Of a stretch of DNA of 7,038 nucleotides, positions 1-5,603 are shown piece by piece (the stretch's first letter is position 1; each line of letters opens with the position of its first letter). Under the pieces are notes generated by a model. The model made no database searches. It was not told the DNA's origin and was given only the letters and a program-made list of their open reading frames with translations. The DNA is from an uncultured Clostridia bacterium (GTDB lineage Bacteria; Bacillota; Clostridia; Oscillospirales; Acutalibacteraceae), in NCBI GenBank assembly GCA_937915775.1, contig CALGGQ010000255.1, forward strand, positions 1-7,038. Reading direction: 5' to 3'. The position numbers were made by a program, and so were the translations under genes.

Positions 1-166
1 TGAGCTGTGATTTTTCATCCTTCAGGGTGAAATACATATGCCCGCTCTGATAATAATGCTTGAAATTGGAAATTTCACCGCTGATGTAAATATTGCGCAC
101 CTGCGGTATCTCATTTAACAGGGCTTTGATATAGGTATTCACCTGTGAGACGGTTAAAACTGTCAT
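1..166 (-). CDS. xseA: Exodeoxyribonuclease VII large subunit, N-terminal part (runs off left edge)
   Basis: The first 55 codons are visible and the gene runs off the left edge. The protein begins MTVLTVSQVNTYIKALLNEI, the usual XseA opening, followed by an I-x-GEISNF segment and SGHMYFTLKDE. This is the start of the N-terminal OB-fold domain that binds single-stranded DNA. XseA pairs with several small XseB subunits and degrades single-stranded DNA in both directions in the cytoplasm. The ATG at 166-164 directly follows the TAA (169-167) of the upstream TsaD-like gene, with no gap. An AGGA sits about 10 bases upstream inside that gene, so translation is probably coupled. The catalytic domain lies outside the window. 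nusB and xseA are also near neighbours in Bacillus (with folD between), which supports the call. Confidence 0.96.
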   Translation of the reverse strand, partial: MTVLTVSQVNTYIKALLNEIPQVRNIYISGEISNFKHYYQSGHMYFTLKDEKSQL

Positions 167-1081
167 TTACTGATTTTCCTTTAAATAGGCATAGACGGCG
201 CAGCCTGCCGCGTTATCAAGCGAAAACTCGGGTGCGGCAAAATACGCCTGAAACCTACTGTTAATCGTTTCTCTTAATAAGGAATTAGAGGAGACGCCGC
301 CGGAGAAAATAACAGGCAAATCGCCGTGCTCCTGCAAGAGCGTTTGCAGCATTGCCGATACGGTTTCGGCAATATAAGTGAGCACAAACTTAGCAATGTC
401 CTCACGGCATTCGCCTTTAGACAGCATCTGCTGCGCCTTATTCTCTACACCTGAGAGCGAGCAGTTACCGTCAATCATGGTGGGTTTTACTCTGAATTCC
501 CGCGTGCTGTTCTTTGACAGCCTGTCCAGCTCCTTGCCGCAGGGAAACGGCAGACCGAGCATCACGCCCGTTCGGTCAATCGCCTGCCCTGCCTTTAAAT
601 CAAGACTGCTGGAAACCAGCTGTGCTTTGATAAGCTCGTCCCTATCAGGTGTCACCAGCAGCGCTTCCGTTGTGCCGCCGCTGAGATGAAAAGCAAGGTG
701 CTTTTCGTGAATTAAATCGAGCCTGTCCGCAGAATACAGAGCGGCTAAAATATGCCCGTTCTGGTGTGAGGTGCGATATAGCGGCACACCGTTTGTGTGC
801 GCAACGGCATCTGCAACGCCTTCTCCGACGAGGAAGCACGGCATATAACTACCTTCCACACTGCGCGGTCTGGTGCTGACGCCGACTGCCTGCAAATCGC
901 TGCAATCGAGCTGCTGCAGCAGCGGCGGCAGATTGACGGTATGCTGAAACACCGCTTCGCTTTGCCGCAGCCCGCGCTCCCCTGCTTTCACCGTCAGCAG
1001 TTTTTTTGCCTGACGGATTTCCCTGCCGTCAAACACGGCGCAGGAGGTGGTATAATTACTGGTATCAAAGCCGAGGAACAT
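167..1081 (-). CDS. TsaD/Kae1-like (peptidase M22 family) protein, divergent paralogue
   Basis: This 304-residue protein belongs to the ASKHA-fold TsaD/Kae1/YgjD superfamily. TsaD transfers the threonylcarbamoyl group to A37 of tRNA, and older annotations call the family O-sialoglycoprotein endopeptidase. Visible motifs are FLGFDTSNYTTS (1-13, first phosphate loop), GLRQSEAVFQHT (37-48), SHQNGH (105-110, with H106 and H110 at the metal-ligand positions), LSGGTTEALL (133-142), AGQAIDRTGVMLGLPFP (164-180), FSGGVSSNSLLR (259-270) and LDN (288-290, with D289 the likely third metal ligand). It differs from true TsaD: TSNYTTS replaces TSCDET, SGGTT replaces SGGHT, and it is shorter than the usual 330-345 residues. 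I therefore read it as the clostridial paralogue often found beside nusB and xseA, not the t6A enzyme itself; its substrate is unknown to me. The ATG overlaps the nusB stop by one base (TAATG), with AAGGAG at 1091-1096, 9 bases upstream. Confidence 0.87.
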   Translation of the reverse strand: MFLGFDTSNYTTSCAVFDGREIRQAKKLLTVKAGERGLRQSEAVFQHTVNLPPLLQQLDCSDLQAVGVSTRPRSVEGSYMPCFLVGEGVADAVAHTNGVPLYRTSHQNGHILAALYSADRLDLIHEKHLAFHLSGGTTEALLVTPDRDELIKAQLVSSSLDLKAGQAIDRTGVMLGLPFPCGKELDRLSKNSTREFRVKPTMIDGNCSLSGVENKAQQMLSKGECREDIAKFVLTYIAETVSAMLQTLLQEHGDLPVIFSGGVSSNSLLRETINSRFQAYFAAPEFSLDNAAGCAVYAYLKENQ

Positions 1082-1470
1082 TATGCTCTGCTCCTTACGA
1101 ACGCGCCGAGCACGCCGTTAATGAAAGCAGCGTCCTCCTGAGAGGCAAATTTCTTGCCAAGCTCGACCGCTTCGTTAATGGCAACGGAATCCGGCACATC
1201 CTCACAATAAATGATTTCATATACGGCAAGACGCAGCACCGAAAGATTGACTTTCGGAAGGCGGTTAATTTTCCACCCTTTGAGGTAGCGGGCAATGATA
1301 TCATCCAGCTCTGCCTGCTTTTCGGAAACGCCATTATATAAGGCTTTGGCATATTCGCCGACAGGCTCCATCGCCTCGCTGTACAGCGCTATTGCCTCCG
1401 ACGGTTCACCGCTGAACAGGGTCTGAAACACCAGATAAAACGCCTGTTCACGTTCTTCACTTCTTCTCAT
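1081..1470 (-). CDS. nusB: Transcription antitermination protein NusB
   Basis: At 129 residues it is close to the usual NusB size. It has the family's opening helix (RRSEEREQAFYLVFQTLF, residues 2-19), an LDDIIARYLKGWKINRLPKV segment (55-74), LRLAVYEIIY (79-88), and the hallmark C-terminal block VPDSVAINEAVELGKKF then FINGVLGAF (92-124). NusB with NusE (ribosomal protein S10) binds boxA RNA and supports processive antitermination and rRNA synthesis. The ATG at 1470-1468 has AAGGA at 1480-1484, 9 bases upstream. That site directly abuts the U-tract of an intrinsic terminator, so any transcript of this gene must first read through the terminator (see leader). nusB heads a tight unit with the TsaD-like gene and xseA. 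In Bacillus subtilis accB, accC and yqhY lie between spoIIIAH and nusB; none is present here. Confidence 0.97.
   Translation of the reverse strand: MRRSEEREQAFYLVFQTLFSGEPSEAIALYSEAMEPVGEYAKALYNGVSEKQAELDDIIARYLKGWKINRLPKVNLSVLRLAVYEIIYCEDVPDSVAINEAVELGKKFASQEDAAFINGVLGAFVRSRA
1091..1096 (-). promoter_or_regulatory. TsaD-like gene ribosome-binding site
   Basis: AAGGAG on the minus strand lies 9 bases before the ATG at 1081, inside the end of nusB. It supports a start that overlaps the nusB stop by one base. Confidence 0.75.
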
Positions 1471-1479
1471 CCTGACACA

Positions 1480-1484
1480 TCCTT
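1480..1484 (-). promoter_or_regulatory. nusB ribosome-binding site, abutting terminator U-tract
   Basis: AAGGA on the minus strand lies 9 bases before the nusB ATG. Its first base follows immediately after the seven-T run of the upstream terminator (1485-1491), leaving no room for another promoter between terminator and gene. Confidence 0.8.
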
Positions 1485-1522
1485 AAAAAAATAAGCCGAT
1501 TAAATGCTTCCATTCAATCGGC
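1485..1522 (-). terminator. Intrinsic terminator upstream of nusB (attenuator; may also end spoIIIA transcripts)
   Basis: The RNA-strand hairpin is GCCGATTGAATG / gaag / CATTTAATCGGC. It has 12 continuous pairs (one G-U), a 4-nt loop, and then TTATTTTTTT. The arms are at 1522-1511 and 1506-1495. A run of seven A lies upstream (1534-1528), as is common at intrinsic terminators. Because it lies 105 bases downstream of the spoIIIAH stop and also downstream of the nusB promoter, it can serve both as the end of the spoIIIA operon and as the conditional stop in the nusB leader. Confidence 0.85.
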
Positions 1523-1568
1523 AATCATTTTTTTCAGTTATGAAGGTACACAGTCTCTGCCGATTGAA
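1513..1568 (-). promoter_or_regulatory. Antiterminator stem in the nusB leader
   Basis: TGCCGATTGAA (plus strand, 1558-1568) is the exact reverse complement of TTCAATCGGCA (plus strand, 1513-1523), giving an 11-bp stem with a 34-nt loop. In the transcript the 5' partner is made first and captures 10 to 11 bases of the terminator's 5' arm, which would free the U-tract arm and let polymerase continue. The 5' partner also closely copies the terminator's own 3' arm (TTCAATCGGC against TTTAATCGGC), as expected for a competing strand. Confidence 0.7.
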
Positions 1569-1576
1569 CTTTTCAA

Positions 1577-1612
1577 CGCGGCTATTATAACATAAAACGA
1601 ATAAATATACAA
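1577..1612 (-). promoter_or_regulatory. Sigma-A-type promoter for nusB operon
   Basis: On the minus strand TTGTAT (1612-1607, 4 of 6 to TTGACA) is followed by a 17-base spacer and a perfect TATAAT (1589-1584). A G seven bases past the -10 box, at 1577, is a likely start point. The surrounding DNA is strongly AT-rich compared with the flanking genes. The -35 box begins only 16 bases after the spoIIIAH stop codon, so the promoter fills the gap between the sporulation operon and the housekeeping nusB-xseA unit. Confidence 0.75.
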
Positions 1613-1627
1613 TAGTTATTTAATAAA

Positions 1628-2344
1628 TTATGATTTGCACTGAATGACGGAAACGTTTTCAAACGACACGCCGAGCTGCTGCATCGCAATTTCCTTCATT
1701 TGCAGAATAATATCGTCCGTCAGCTCGTCAACGTCAATGATAACGTCCACGCGCGTACCGTCGCTGCTGACGACGGCAAGGCAGTGCTTAACCCCTTTGG
1801 CTGCGGCTAAGGTTTCAATCTTGTTCTCGATGCTGATGTAGTTCGAAATCTGGGCAATACCCTCGCTGGCAATCTTCTTAGATTCCTCGCTCTCATCGGC
1901 TTTGTCAATGATGGACTGCAGCTTTTCTATCGCTTCATCACGCGCTGTCTGGCGCTCTACCCGCGCCTGTGAAAAGTATTCGCTTTCGGCATTCTGCGAC
2001 TGCGTCGTGCCGTCAACATATTCCGCCTCACCCAGCGTTTTTGTTTCGGAGGAGGTAATGAGCGGTCTGACGGAGGCTGAAAAATCGGAGTTTTCATAAT
2101 ACCAATTACCCATAACGCCGATGCCGAGCAGCAGCACAAACGCCGCCACAGCAACACGGGTACGCTTGGCTTTTCGCACCTTCAGTTCCTTTTCACTGAG
2201 AATCGGCTGTTCGGCGGCAGCATTTTCGGCAGGACTGTCCTCTGCCCCTGCCTTTTCCCATTCTTCCTCAAAGGCACGTTCCGCCTCAGACTTGAAGGCA
2301 TCGTCGTTTGCCGCCTGGTTTAAGCTGTTAATTCTTTTTTTCAT
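1628..2344 (-). CDS. spoIIIAH: Stage III sporulation protein AH
   Basis: The 238-residue protein has a hydrophilic acidic N-terminal region (1-60), one transmembrane helix (about 64-84, VAVAAFVLLLGIGVMGNWYY), a linker, and a C-terminal helical/alpha-beta domain. That domain starts near ARVERQTARDEAIEKLQSII (127-146) and ends AMQQLGVSFENVSVIQCK. This is the ring-building region related to YscJ/FliF secretion-ring proteins. SpoIIIAH in the mother-cell membrane binds forespore SpoIIQ across the intermembrane space and forms the channel ring. I chose the ATG at 2344 because AAAGGG (2353-2358) is 8 bases upstream; the in-frame GTG three codons earlier overlaps that site. It starts 5 bases after the spoIIIAG stop and is the last gene of the operon. 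The roughly 60-residue cytoplasmic extension is absent from the Bacillus protein, whose helix is at the extreme N-terminus. Confidence 0.93.
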   Translation of the reverse strand: MKKRINSLNQAANDDAFKSEAERAFEEEWEKAGAEDSPAENAAAEQPILSEKELKVRKAKRTRVAVAAFVLLLGIGVMGNWYYENSDFSASVRPLITSSETKTLGEAEYVDGTTQSQNAESEYFSQARVERQTARDEAIEKLQSIIDKADESEESKKIASEGIAQISNYISIENKIETLAAAKGVKHCLAVVSSDGTRVDVIIDVDELTDDIILQMKEIAMQQLGVSFENVSVIQCKS

Positions 2345-2349
2345 ACCGT

Positions 2350-2877
2350 TCACCCTTTATATTTTGAAACACTGATTTTTGACACGGAAATGTTGTAGAG
2401 CGAAGCAATGCTGTTAATAATGCTTTCGCGCACCACGGTGCTGTCAGCCCCGTCACAGACAACGGCAACACCCTGTACCGCCGGATAATACTGCTTAATA
2501 AGCACCGGCGTTTCGCCGTCCTGCCCGTCATATAATACATATTCATAATTCTTGGAATAAGAACTGTCACTTTCGTTTTCCTGCTGATTTCTGGCAAAAA
2601 CGCTTTCCGGCGTATCCTTGAGCGTTATCATCACCTTGCACCTGCCGGCGCCCTGAATGGAGCCGATGAGATCCGCTGTTTTTTCCTCCAGAGAAGCAAT
2701 ATAAGAGGCATAGAGATTTTCTTCCTTAGCTTGCTGCTTTTTGGCGCTCTGTGCGTGCGGCAGCATTTCGGAGAGCAGTATCAGTAAAATACACACCAGC
2801 CCCAGCAGCACAAAAAGCCGGATACGCTTATCGCCCGAGCGCCATTTGTTTAACAGCTCTGTCCATTTATTCTCCAA
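2350..2877 (-). CDS. spoIIIAG: Stage III sporulation protein AG
   Basis: At 175 residues it has a short basic cytoplasmic N-terminus (KRIR, 17-20), one transmembrane helix (about 19-36), and an extracytoplasmic domain. In that domain YIASLEEKTADLIGSIQGAGRCKVMITL (59-86) and VQGVAVVCDGADSTVVRESIINSIASLYNI (134-163) are the two halves of a ring-building fold with an inserted segment between. In Bacillus, SpoIIIAG forms a large ring in the intermembrane space and is a core part of the mother cell-forespore channel. The start is a TTG at 2877-2875, overlapping the end of spoIIIAF by 11 bases. AGGGTGA (2884-2890) lies 6 bases upstream and no in-frame ATG precedes the transmembrane helix, so the rare start is well supported. 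Confidence 0.93.
   Translation of the reverse strand: MENKWTELLNKWRSGDKRIRLFVLLGLVCILLILLSEMLPHAQSAKKQQAKEENLYASYIASLEEKTADLIGSIQGAGRCKVMITLKDTPESVFARNQQENESDSSYSKNYEYVLYDGQDGETPVLIKQYYPAVQGVAVVCDGADSTVVRESIINSIASLYNISVSKISVSKYKG
2353..2358 (-). promoter_or_regulatory. spoIIIAH ribosome-binding site
   Basis: AAAGGG on the minus strand lies 8 bases before the ATG at 2344, inside the last codons of spoIIIAG. It decides against the in-frame GTG at 2353, which overlaps the site itself. Confidence 0.75.
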
Positions 2878-3316
2878 GATATATCACCCTTGCATTGATG
2901 CCGAGCGCATCAAATACGATTTGTTCCACATCGCTTTTATCTGCCTCGTCCGGCACGGCAATCTGCACCGATTTTACCGTGATTTCACCCGTCTGATAAT
3001 CCGCCTTCAATTCACTCTGTACCGACGCGCCGATGATACCGTTCTCCTCCAACACCGCCTTGATTTGCGCGTTCACGGCATTTTCATAGACCGCGTTATT
3101 CTCCACAACAGACGGTGTTTCGAACTGCCAAGCATCAAATGAGAAGCGCTCGGCGCTCAGCCCTGTAAACGGATAGAGAAACGAGGTGAAAACAAAGAAA
3201 GCAATCAGTAGACGGTAAAAGCGCTGCATTTTACCCTTCGGCGTAAAGAGCGACACGATAACCGCCGCAATCAGCGAAAGGCAGATACAAAACGTCCATT
3301 CCTTTAAAAACTCCAT
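2867..3316 (-). CDS. spoIIIAF: Stage III sporulation protein AF
   Basis: The 149-residue protein has two N-terminal membrane helices (about 6-24 and 33-52) separated by a short KGKMQR loop. A soluble C-terminal domain follows (about 75-149) with the repeated alternating pattern of a ring-building alpha-beta fold (SVQSELKADYQTGEITVKSVQIAV, then SDVEQIVFDALGINARVIYL). SpoIIIAF is a membrane component of the SpoIIIA complex. The ATG lies 3 bases after the spoIIIAE stop, with AAGGA inside the end of that gene. Position between AE and AG in the standard operon order makes the call firm even though the family diverges quickly in sequence. Confidence 0.92.
   Translation of the reverse strand: MEFLKEWTFCICLSLIAAVIVSLFTPKGKMQRFYRLLIAFFVFTSFLYPFTGLSAERFSFDAWQFETPSVVENNAVYENAVNAQIKAVLEENGIIGASVQSELKADYQTGEITVKSVQIAVPDEADKSDVEQIVFDALGINARVIYLGE
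2884..2890 (-). promoter_or_regulatory. spoIIIAG ribosome-binding site before a TTG start
   Basis: AGGGTGA on the minus strand lies 6 bases before the TTG at 2877, within the spoIIIAF coding sequence. It supports the unusual start codon. Confidence 0.65.
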
Positions 3317-3319
3317 AGC

Positions 3320-4435
3320 CTACGCCGTCCTTGCCGCTATCAGCACGCCGACGGACACTACCGTCGTCAGCATTGCCATAATAAGTACCACATAGATAAG
3401 CAGCATCGCATCCTTGAACACGCCGAGCATCTGCGATACGGCATTGTCACCGAACACATCGCAAATCAGCTGAGAAAGCGCCAGCACGCCGCGCCAGAGC
3501 AGCACCTCAATGACCGACGGCAGCAGCACCAGAGCCGCCGCTATCATGCCGACAGTGCCGACGCTGCCTTTTATCAGCGAAGAATACGTCTGAATAGCGG
3601 TGAGTCCCTCGCTCAGCGCACCGCCGACCACCGGCACGGCAGAGTTAATCATAAAGCGCATGGAGCGCATACCGAGTACGTCGGCGCGCGCTGCAACGGT
3701 GGTTTTCAGCGACAATACGGAAACGAATACACCTGACAGAAACGCCATTGCAGAGGTCAGTATCTTCTTTAGCGATGCGGTAAGCCTTGACAGTCCGATT
3801 TGCGGACGGAGCGAGGAGCATATCCCGATGGCAAGAAAGCAGTTGATAACCGGCATCAGCACGTTGGCACTCAGAAAGGATAAGCCTTGAGATAGCATCA
3901 GCAGCATCGCGTTGGAGGAAAACGAAGCACCGACACCGCCGCCCGCTGCTACAATCGCGCAAAATACCGGCACAAAGGCGTAAATAAAATCCGCCGTAAT
4001 GCCGATGCCGGAGGCAGCCAGTCCGACAGTCGGGCTGATTTTAATCATCAGCACCGAGGCAATGACCAGCGCCGTGACAGCGGCATACAAATCGCTCATT
4101 TCGCCGCCATTCTCCTTGATGCTTTGAAACAGCGAGGACAGTATGACGTAAACCAAAACGGCAAGCATCGCTTCCAACGGCGCCTTAACGCCGCTTTTCA
4201 CAAACCGTTGCAGCAGGCGCAGCACCTCATCAAACGATAAGCCGGATATACTCTCTAAATCAAAATCATCTATATTTAATTCACGAAGCAAATCATAGGT
4301 ATCCTCATTCAGCGTTTCCTCAAAAAAGGATAAATCCCAGCTCTGCAGATAATCATGATAGTCCTGCTGCGTAGCGCCCTCCACGCGGATAGGCAACAGC
4401 AAAAACAGCACTAAAGCGATGAGAAGTCTTTTCAT
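3320..4435 (-). CDS. spoIIIAE: Stage III sporulation protein AE (polytopic membrane protein)
   Basis: This 371-residue protein opens with a cleavable-looking signal peptide (KRLLIALVLFLLLPIRVEG, 2-20). An acidic extracytoplasmic stretch follows (about 21-80, with EETLNEDTYDLLRELNIDDFDLESI). Then come multiple hydrophobic helices: about 86-106, 117-134, 148-165, 175-208, 226-246, 292-326 and 342-367. A Gly-rich AAGGGVGASF lies at 163-172. The size and plan fit SpoIIIAE, the large membrane core of the SpoIIIA channel, whose fold has been compared with permease-like export components. The ATG overlaps the spoIIIAD stop as ATGA. No strong ribosome-binding site is visible, so translational coupling to spoIIIAD is likely. 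Confidence 0.95.
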   Translation of the reverse strand: MKRLLIALVLFLLLPIRVEGATQQDYHDYLQSWDLSFFEETLNEDTYDLLRELNIDDFDLESISGLSFDEVLRLLQRFVKSGVKAPLEAMLAVLVYVILSSLFQSIKENGGEMSDLYAAVTALVIASVLMIKISPTVGLAASGIGITADFIYAFVPVFCAIVAAGGGVGASFSSNAMLLMLSQGLSFLSANVLMPVINCFLAIGICSSLRPQIGLSRLTASLKKILTSAMAFLSGVFVSVLSLKTTVAARADVLGMRSMRFMINSAVPVVGGALSEGLTAIQTYSSLIKGSVGTVGMIAAALVLLPSVIEVLLWRGVLALSQLICDVFGDNAVSQMLGVFKDAMLLIYVVLIMAMLTTVVSVGVLIAARTA

Positions 4436-4812
4436 TTCACAAGTCCCGTAACAATCGTAATAATTGTTTCAAAAACCGGCAATACTAAAGCGATTACCAA
4501 TATTTTGACCGCCGTTTCCGTCATTGAGGCAAGTGCCGATTCGCCGTTATCGCGGCAGACATCGCTGACGAGCTGCGCCGCCAGCGTGATGGCAAGCACC
4601 TTGAGCATCAGCTTCAGGTATGACGCTGTCTGCGCATTCATATTGCCGATACGCTTAATGCCGTCCACAACGGTTTTCACTTCCCCTGCTGCGCTGAAAA
4701 ACAGCAGGCACGCGCCGGAAACAGACAGCAGCACTGCCACCGGCTTGTTTTTATCCTTCAGCAGCAGCGAGCAAAACAGCACGGAGACAGCAATGCCGAG
4801 CAGCTTAACCAT
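4432..4812 (-). CDS. spoIIIAD: Stage III sporulation protein AD
   Basis: The 126-residue protein is almost entirely membrane-embedded. Helices lie at about 2-19, 25-42, 64-85 and 100-122. The middle helix pair carries the family-typical stretch YLKLMLKVLAITLAAQLVSD (65-84), followed by a polar CRDNGESALASMTETAVKI turn. SpoIIIAC and SpoIIIAD are related small membrane proteins of the SpoIIIA complex and have been likened to small export-apparatus subunits of secretion systems. The gene overlaps spoIIIAC by 8 bases and spoIIIAE by 4. It has only a weak ribosome-binding site, which suggests coupled translation. Confidence 0.94.
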   Translation of the reverse strand: MVKLLGIAVSVLFCSLLLKDKNKPVAVLLSVSGACLLFFSAAGEVKTVVDGIKRIGNMNAQTASYLKLMLKVLAITLAAQLVSDVCRDNGESALASMTETAVKILVIALVLPVFETIITIVTGLVK

Positions 4813-5017
4813 ACAGCATCAGCTGTAAATCAAACAAATCGCGCACCGATTTAAACAGGCTGCTGATTTGCGGCACCAGCATCATCAGCACGACGATAAC
4901 GCCTGCGAGCGTTGTCAGCATCGCCTGGTCATCACGTCCCGAGCGTATCAGCAATGTATTGAGCACCGCAACGATAATGCCGATAGCGGCTACTTTAAAG
5001 ATGAAATTGACATCCAT
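4805..5017 (-). CDS. spoIIIAC: Stage III sporulation protein AC
   Basis: The 70-residue protein has two membrane helices (about 5-25 and 33-53) joined by a short polar loop, LIRSGRDDQA, and a short amphipathic tail ISSLFKSVRDLFDL. Length (usually 65-70 residues) and the pattern IFKVAAIGIIVAVLNTLL then RDDQAMLTTLAGVIVVL match SpoIIIAC. The ATG has GGAG about 9 bases upstream, and the gene starts 17 bases after the spoIIIAB stop, the largest gap within the operon. Confidence 0.96.
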   Translation of the reverse strand: MDVNFIFKVAAIGIIVAVLNTLLIRSGRDDQAMLTTLAGVIVVLMMLVPQISSLFKSVRDLFDLQLMLYG

Positions 5018-5034
5018 TTCTTTTCACTCCGATG

Positions 5035-5484
5035 TTATAACAATACTGCCGACAGCAGTACCCCGCCGAAAAAGCCGAAGGAGAGATACAGCCGCGCGTT
5101 CTTCCGATACGCCGCTTCATATTCTGTCAGTGCATTTTTGATGTATTCCCTGCACCCGTCGATGAATACCCGCTGGGCTTTCCCGTCGCTCTTGCCGAGC
5201 GAATAAAAAAAGTCACTCAAAAAGCGGCTGTCCTCCGTGCTCAGAGGCGAATGAATCGCTCGTTTATCCGTGATGTATTCGTCCGTTATTTCAAGATACT
5301 GCAGCGGGTATTTGGCAAGAATTTCTTTGACGGGTGTTTTGCGCGTGACAATTTCCTGCGACAGCCTATCACAAAAGACGAGCAGCTCGCGGCACAGCAA
5401 TACACGGCGCCGCGCCGTTTCAGACAAAAGATAACCGATTGCCGTCGTGCACAGAATCAGCCCCGTCATTCCTGCATATTTCAC
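5035..5484 (-). CDS. spoIIIAB: Stage III sporulation protein AB
   Basis: At 149 residues this fits SpoIIIAB, a membrane protein with an N-terminal helix (about 4-20), a helical soluble middle, and a C-terminal helix (about 132-149, RLYLSFGFFGGVLLSAVLL). The middle carries RELLVFCDRLSQEI (32-45), TPVKEILAK (50-58) and LGKSDGKAQRVFIDGCREYIKNAL (96-119). The fold has been compared with GspF-type platform proteins, and it is thought to pair with the SpoIIIAA ATPase. I chose the GTG at 5484-5482 because AGGTGAGG (5491-5498) lies 6 bases upstream; an in-frame TTG at 5505 has no such site. The gene overlaps the end of spoIIIAA by 65 bases, which is long for this pair. Confidence 0.92.
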   Translation of the reverse strand: MKYAGMTGLILCTTAIGYLLSETARRRVLLCRELLVFCDRLSQEIVTRKTPVKEILAKYPLQYLEITDEYITDKRAIHSPLSTEDSRFLSDFFYSLGKSDGKAQRVFIDGCREYIKNALTEYEAAYRKNARLYLSFGFFGGVLLSAVLL

Positions 5485-5490
5485 CGTACA

Positions 5491-5498
5491 CCTCACCT
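5491..5498 (-). promoter_or_regulatory. spoIIIAB ribosome-binding site before a GTG start
   Basis: AGGTGAGG on the minus strand lies 6 bases before the GTG at 5484, within the spoIIIAA tail. It favours this start over the in-frame TTG at 5505. Confidence 0.7.
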
Positions 5499-5603
5499 GC
5501 CTCAATAATCAGCGGACGATAGGTATATTCCTCGAGCATCACGATGTACGAAAACTCACCCGTCGCCAGCAGCGCTTTCACAATCGGCTTGTGCAGCAAA
5601 TCC

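Larger units (their letters stand above)
1471..1577 (-). ncRNA. nusB mRNA leader, candidate transcription attenuator
   Basis: The predicted leader is about 107 nt, from a start near 1577 (GTTGAAAAG...) to the nusB ATG. It holds two mutually exclusive structures. The first is an 11-bp perfect stem, TTCAATCGGCA (RNA strand, 1568-1558) with TGCCGATTGAA (1523-1513), enclosing 34 nt. The second is a 12-bp terminator hairpin (arms 1522-1511 and 1506-1495) followed by TTATTTTTTT. The 3' arm of the first is the 5' arm of the second, so both cannot form at once. Near the 5' end a small GTTGAA/TTCAAT hairpin with a 3-nt loop could in turn block the antiterminator. The pairings are read directly from the sequence; regulation by attenuation is inference. 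The trigger is unknown, and I do not recognise a named riboswitch, T-box or ribosomal-protein leader. Confidence 0.7.

Noticed and set aside
378..1341. Open frames on the plus strand opposite the TsaD-like gene and nusB (378-689, 797-1141, 1006-1341)
   Set aside because: They lie entirely opposite genes with clear family motifs, have no recognisable domains, and their compositions are those expected of antisense frames.
1455..1527. Tiny leader reading frames (MIAD, then an 18-codon frame beginning MEAFNRL) overlapping the terminator and the nusB start
   Set aside because: Neither start has a ribosome-binding site, and there is no run of a regulatory amino acid. A leader-peptide mechanism is possible but not supported.
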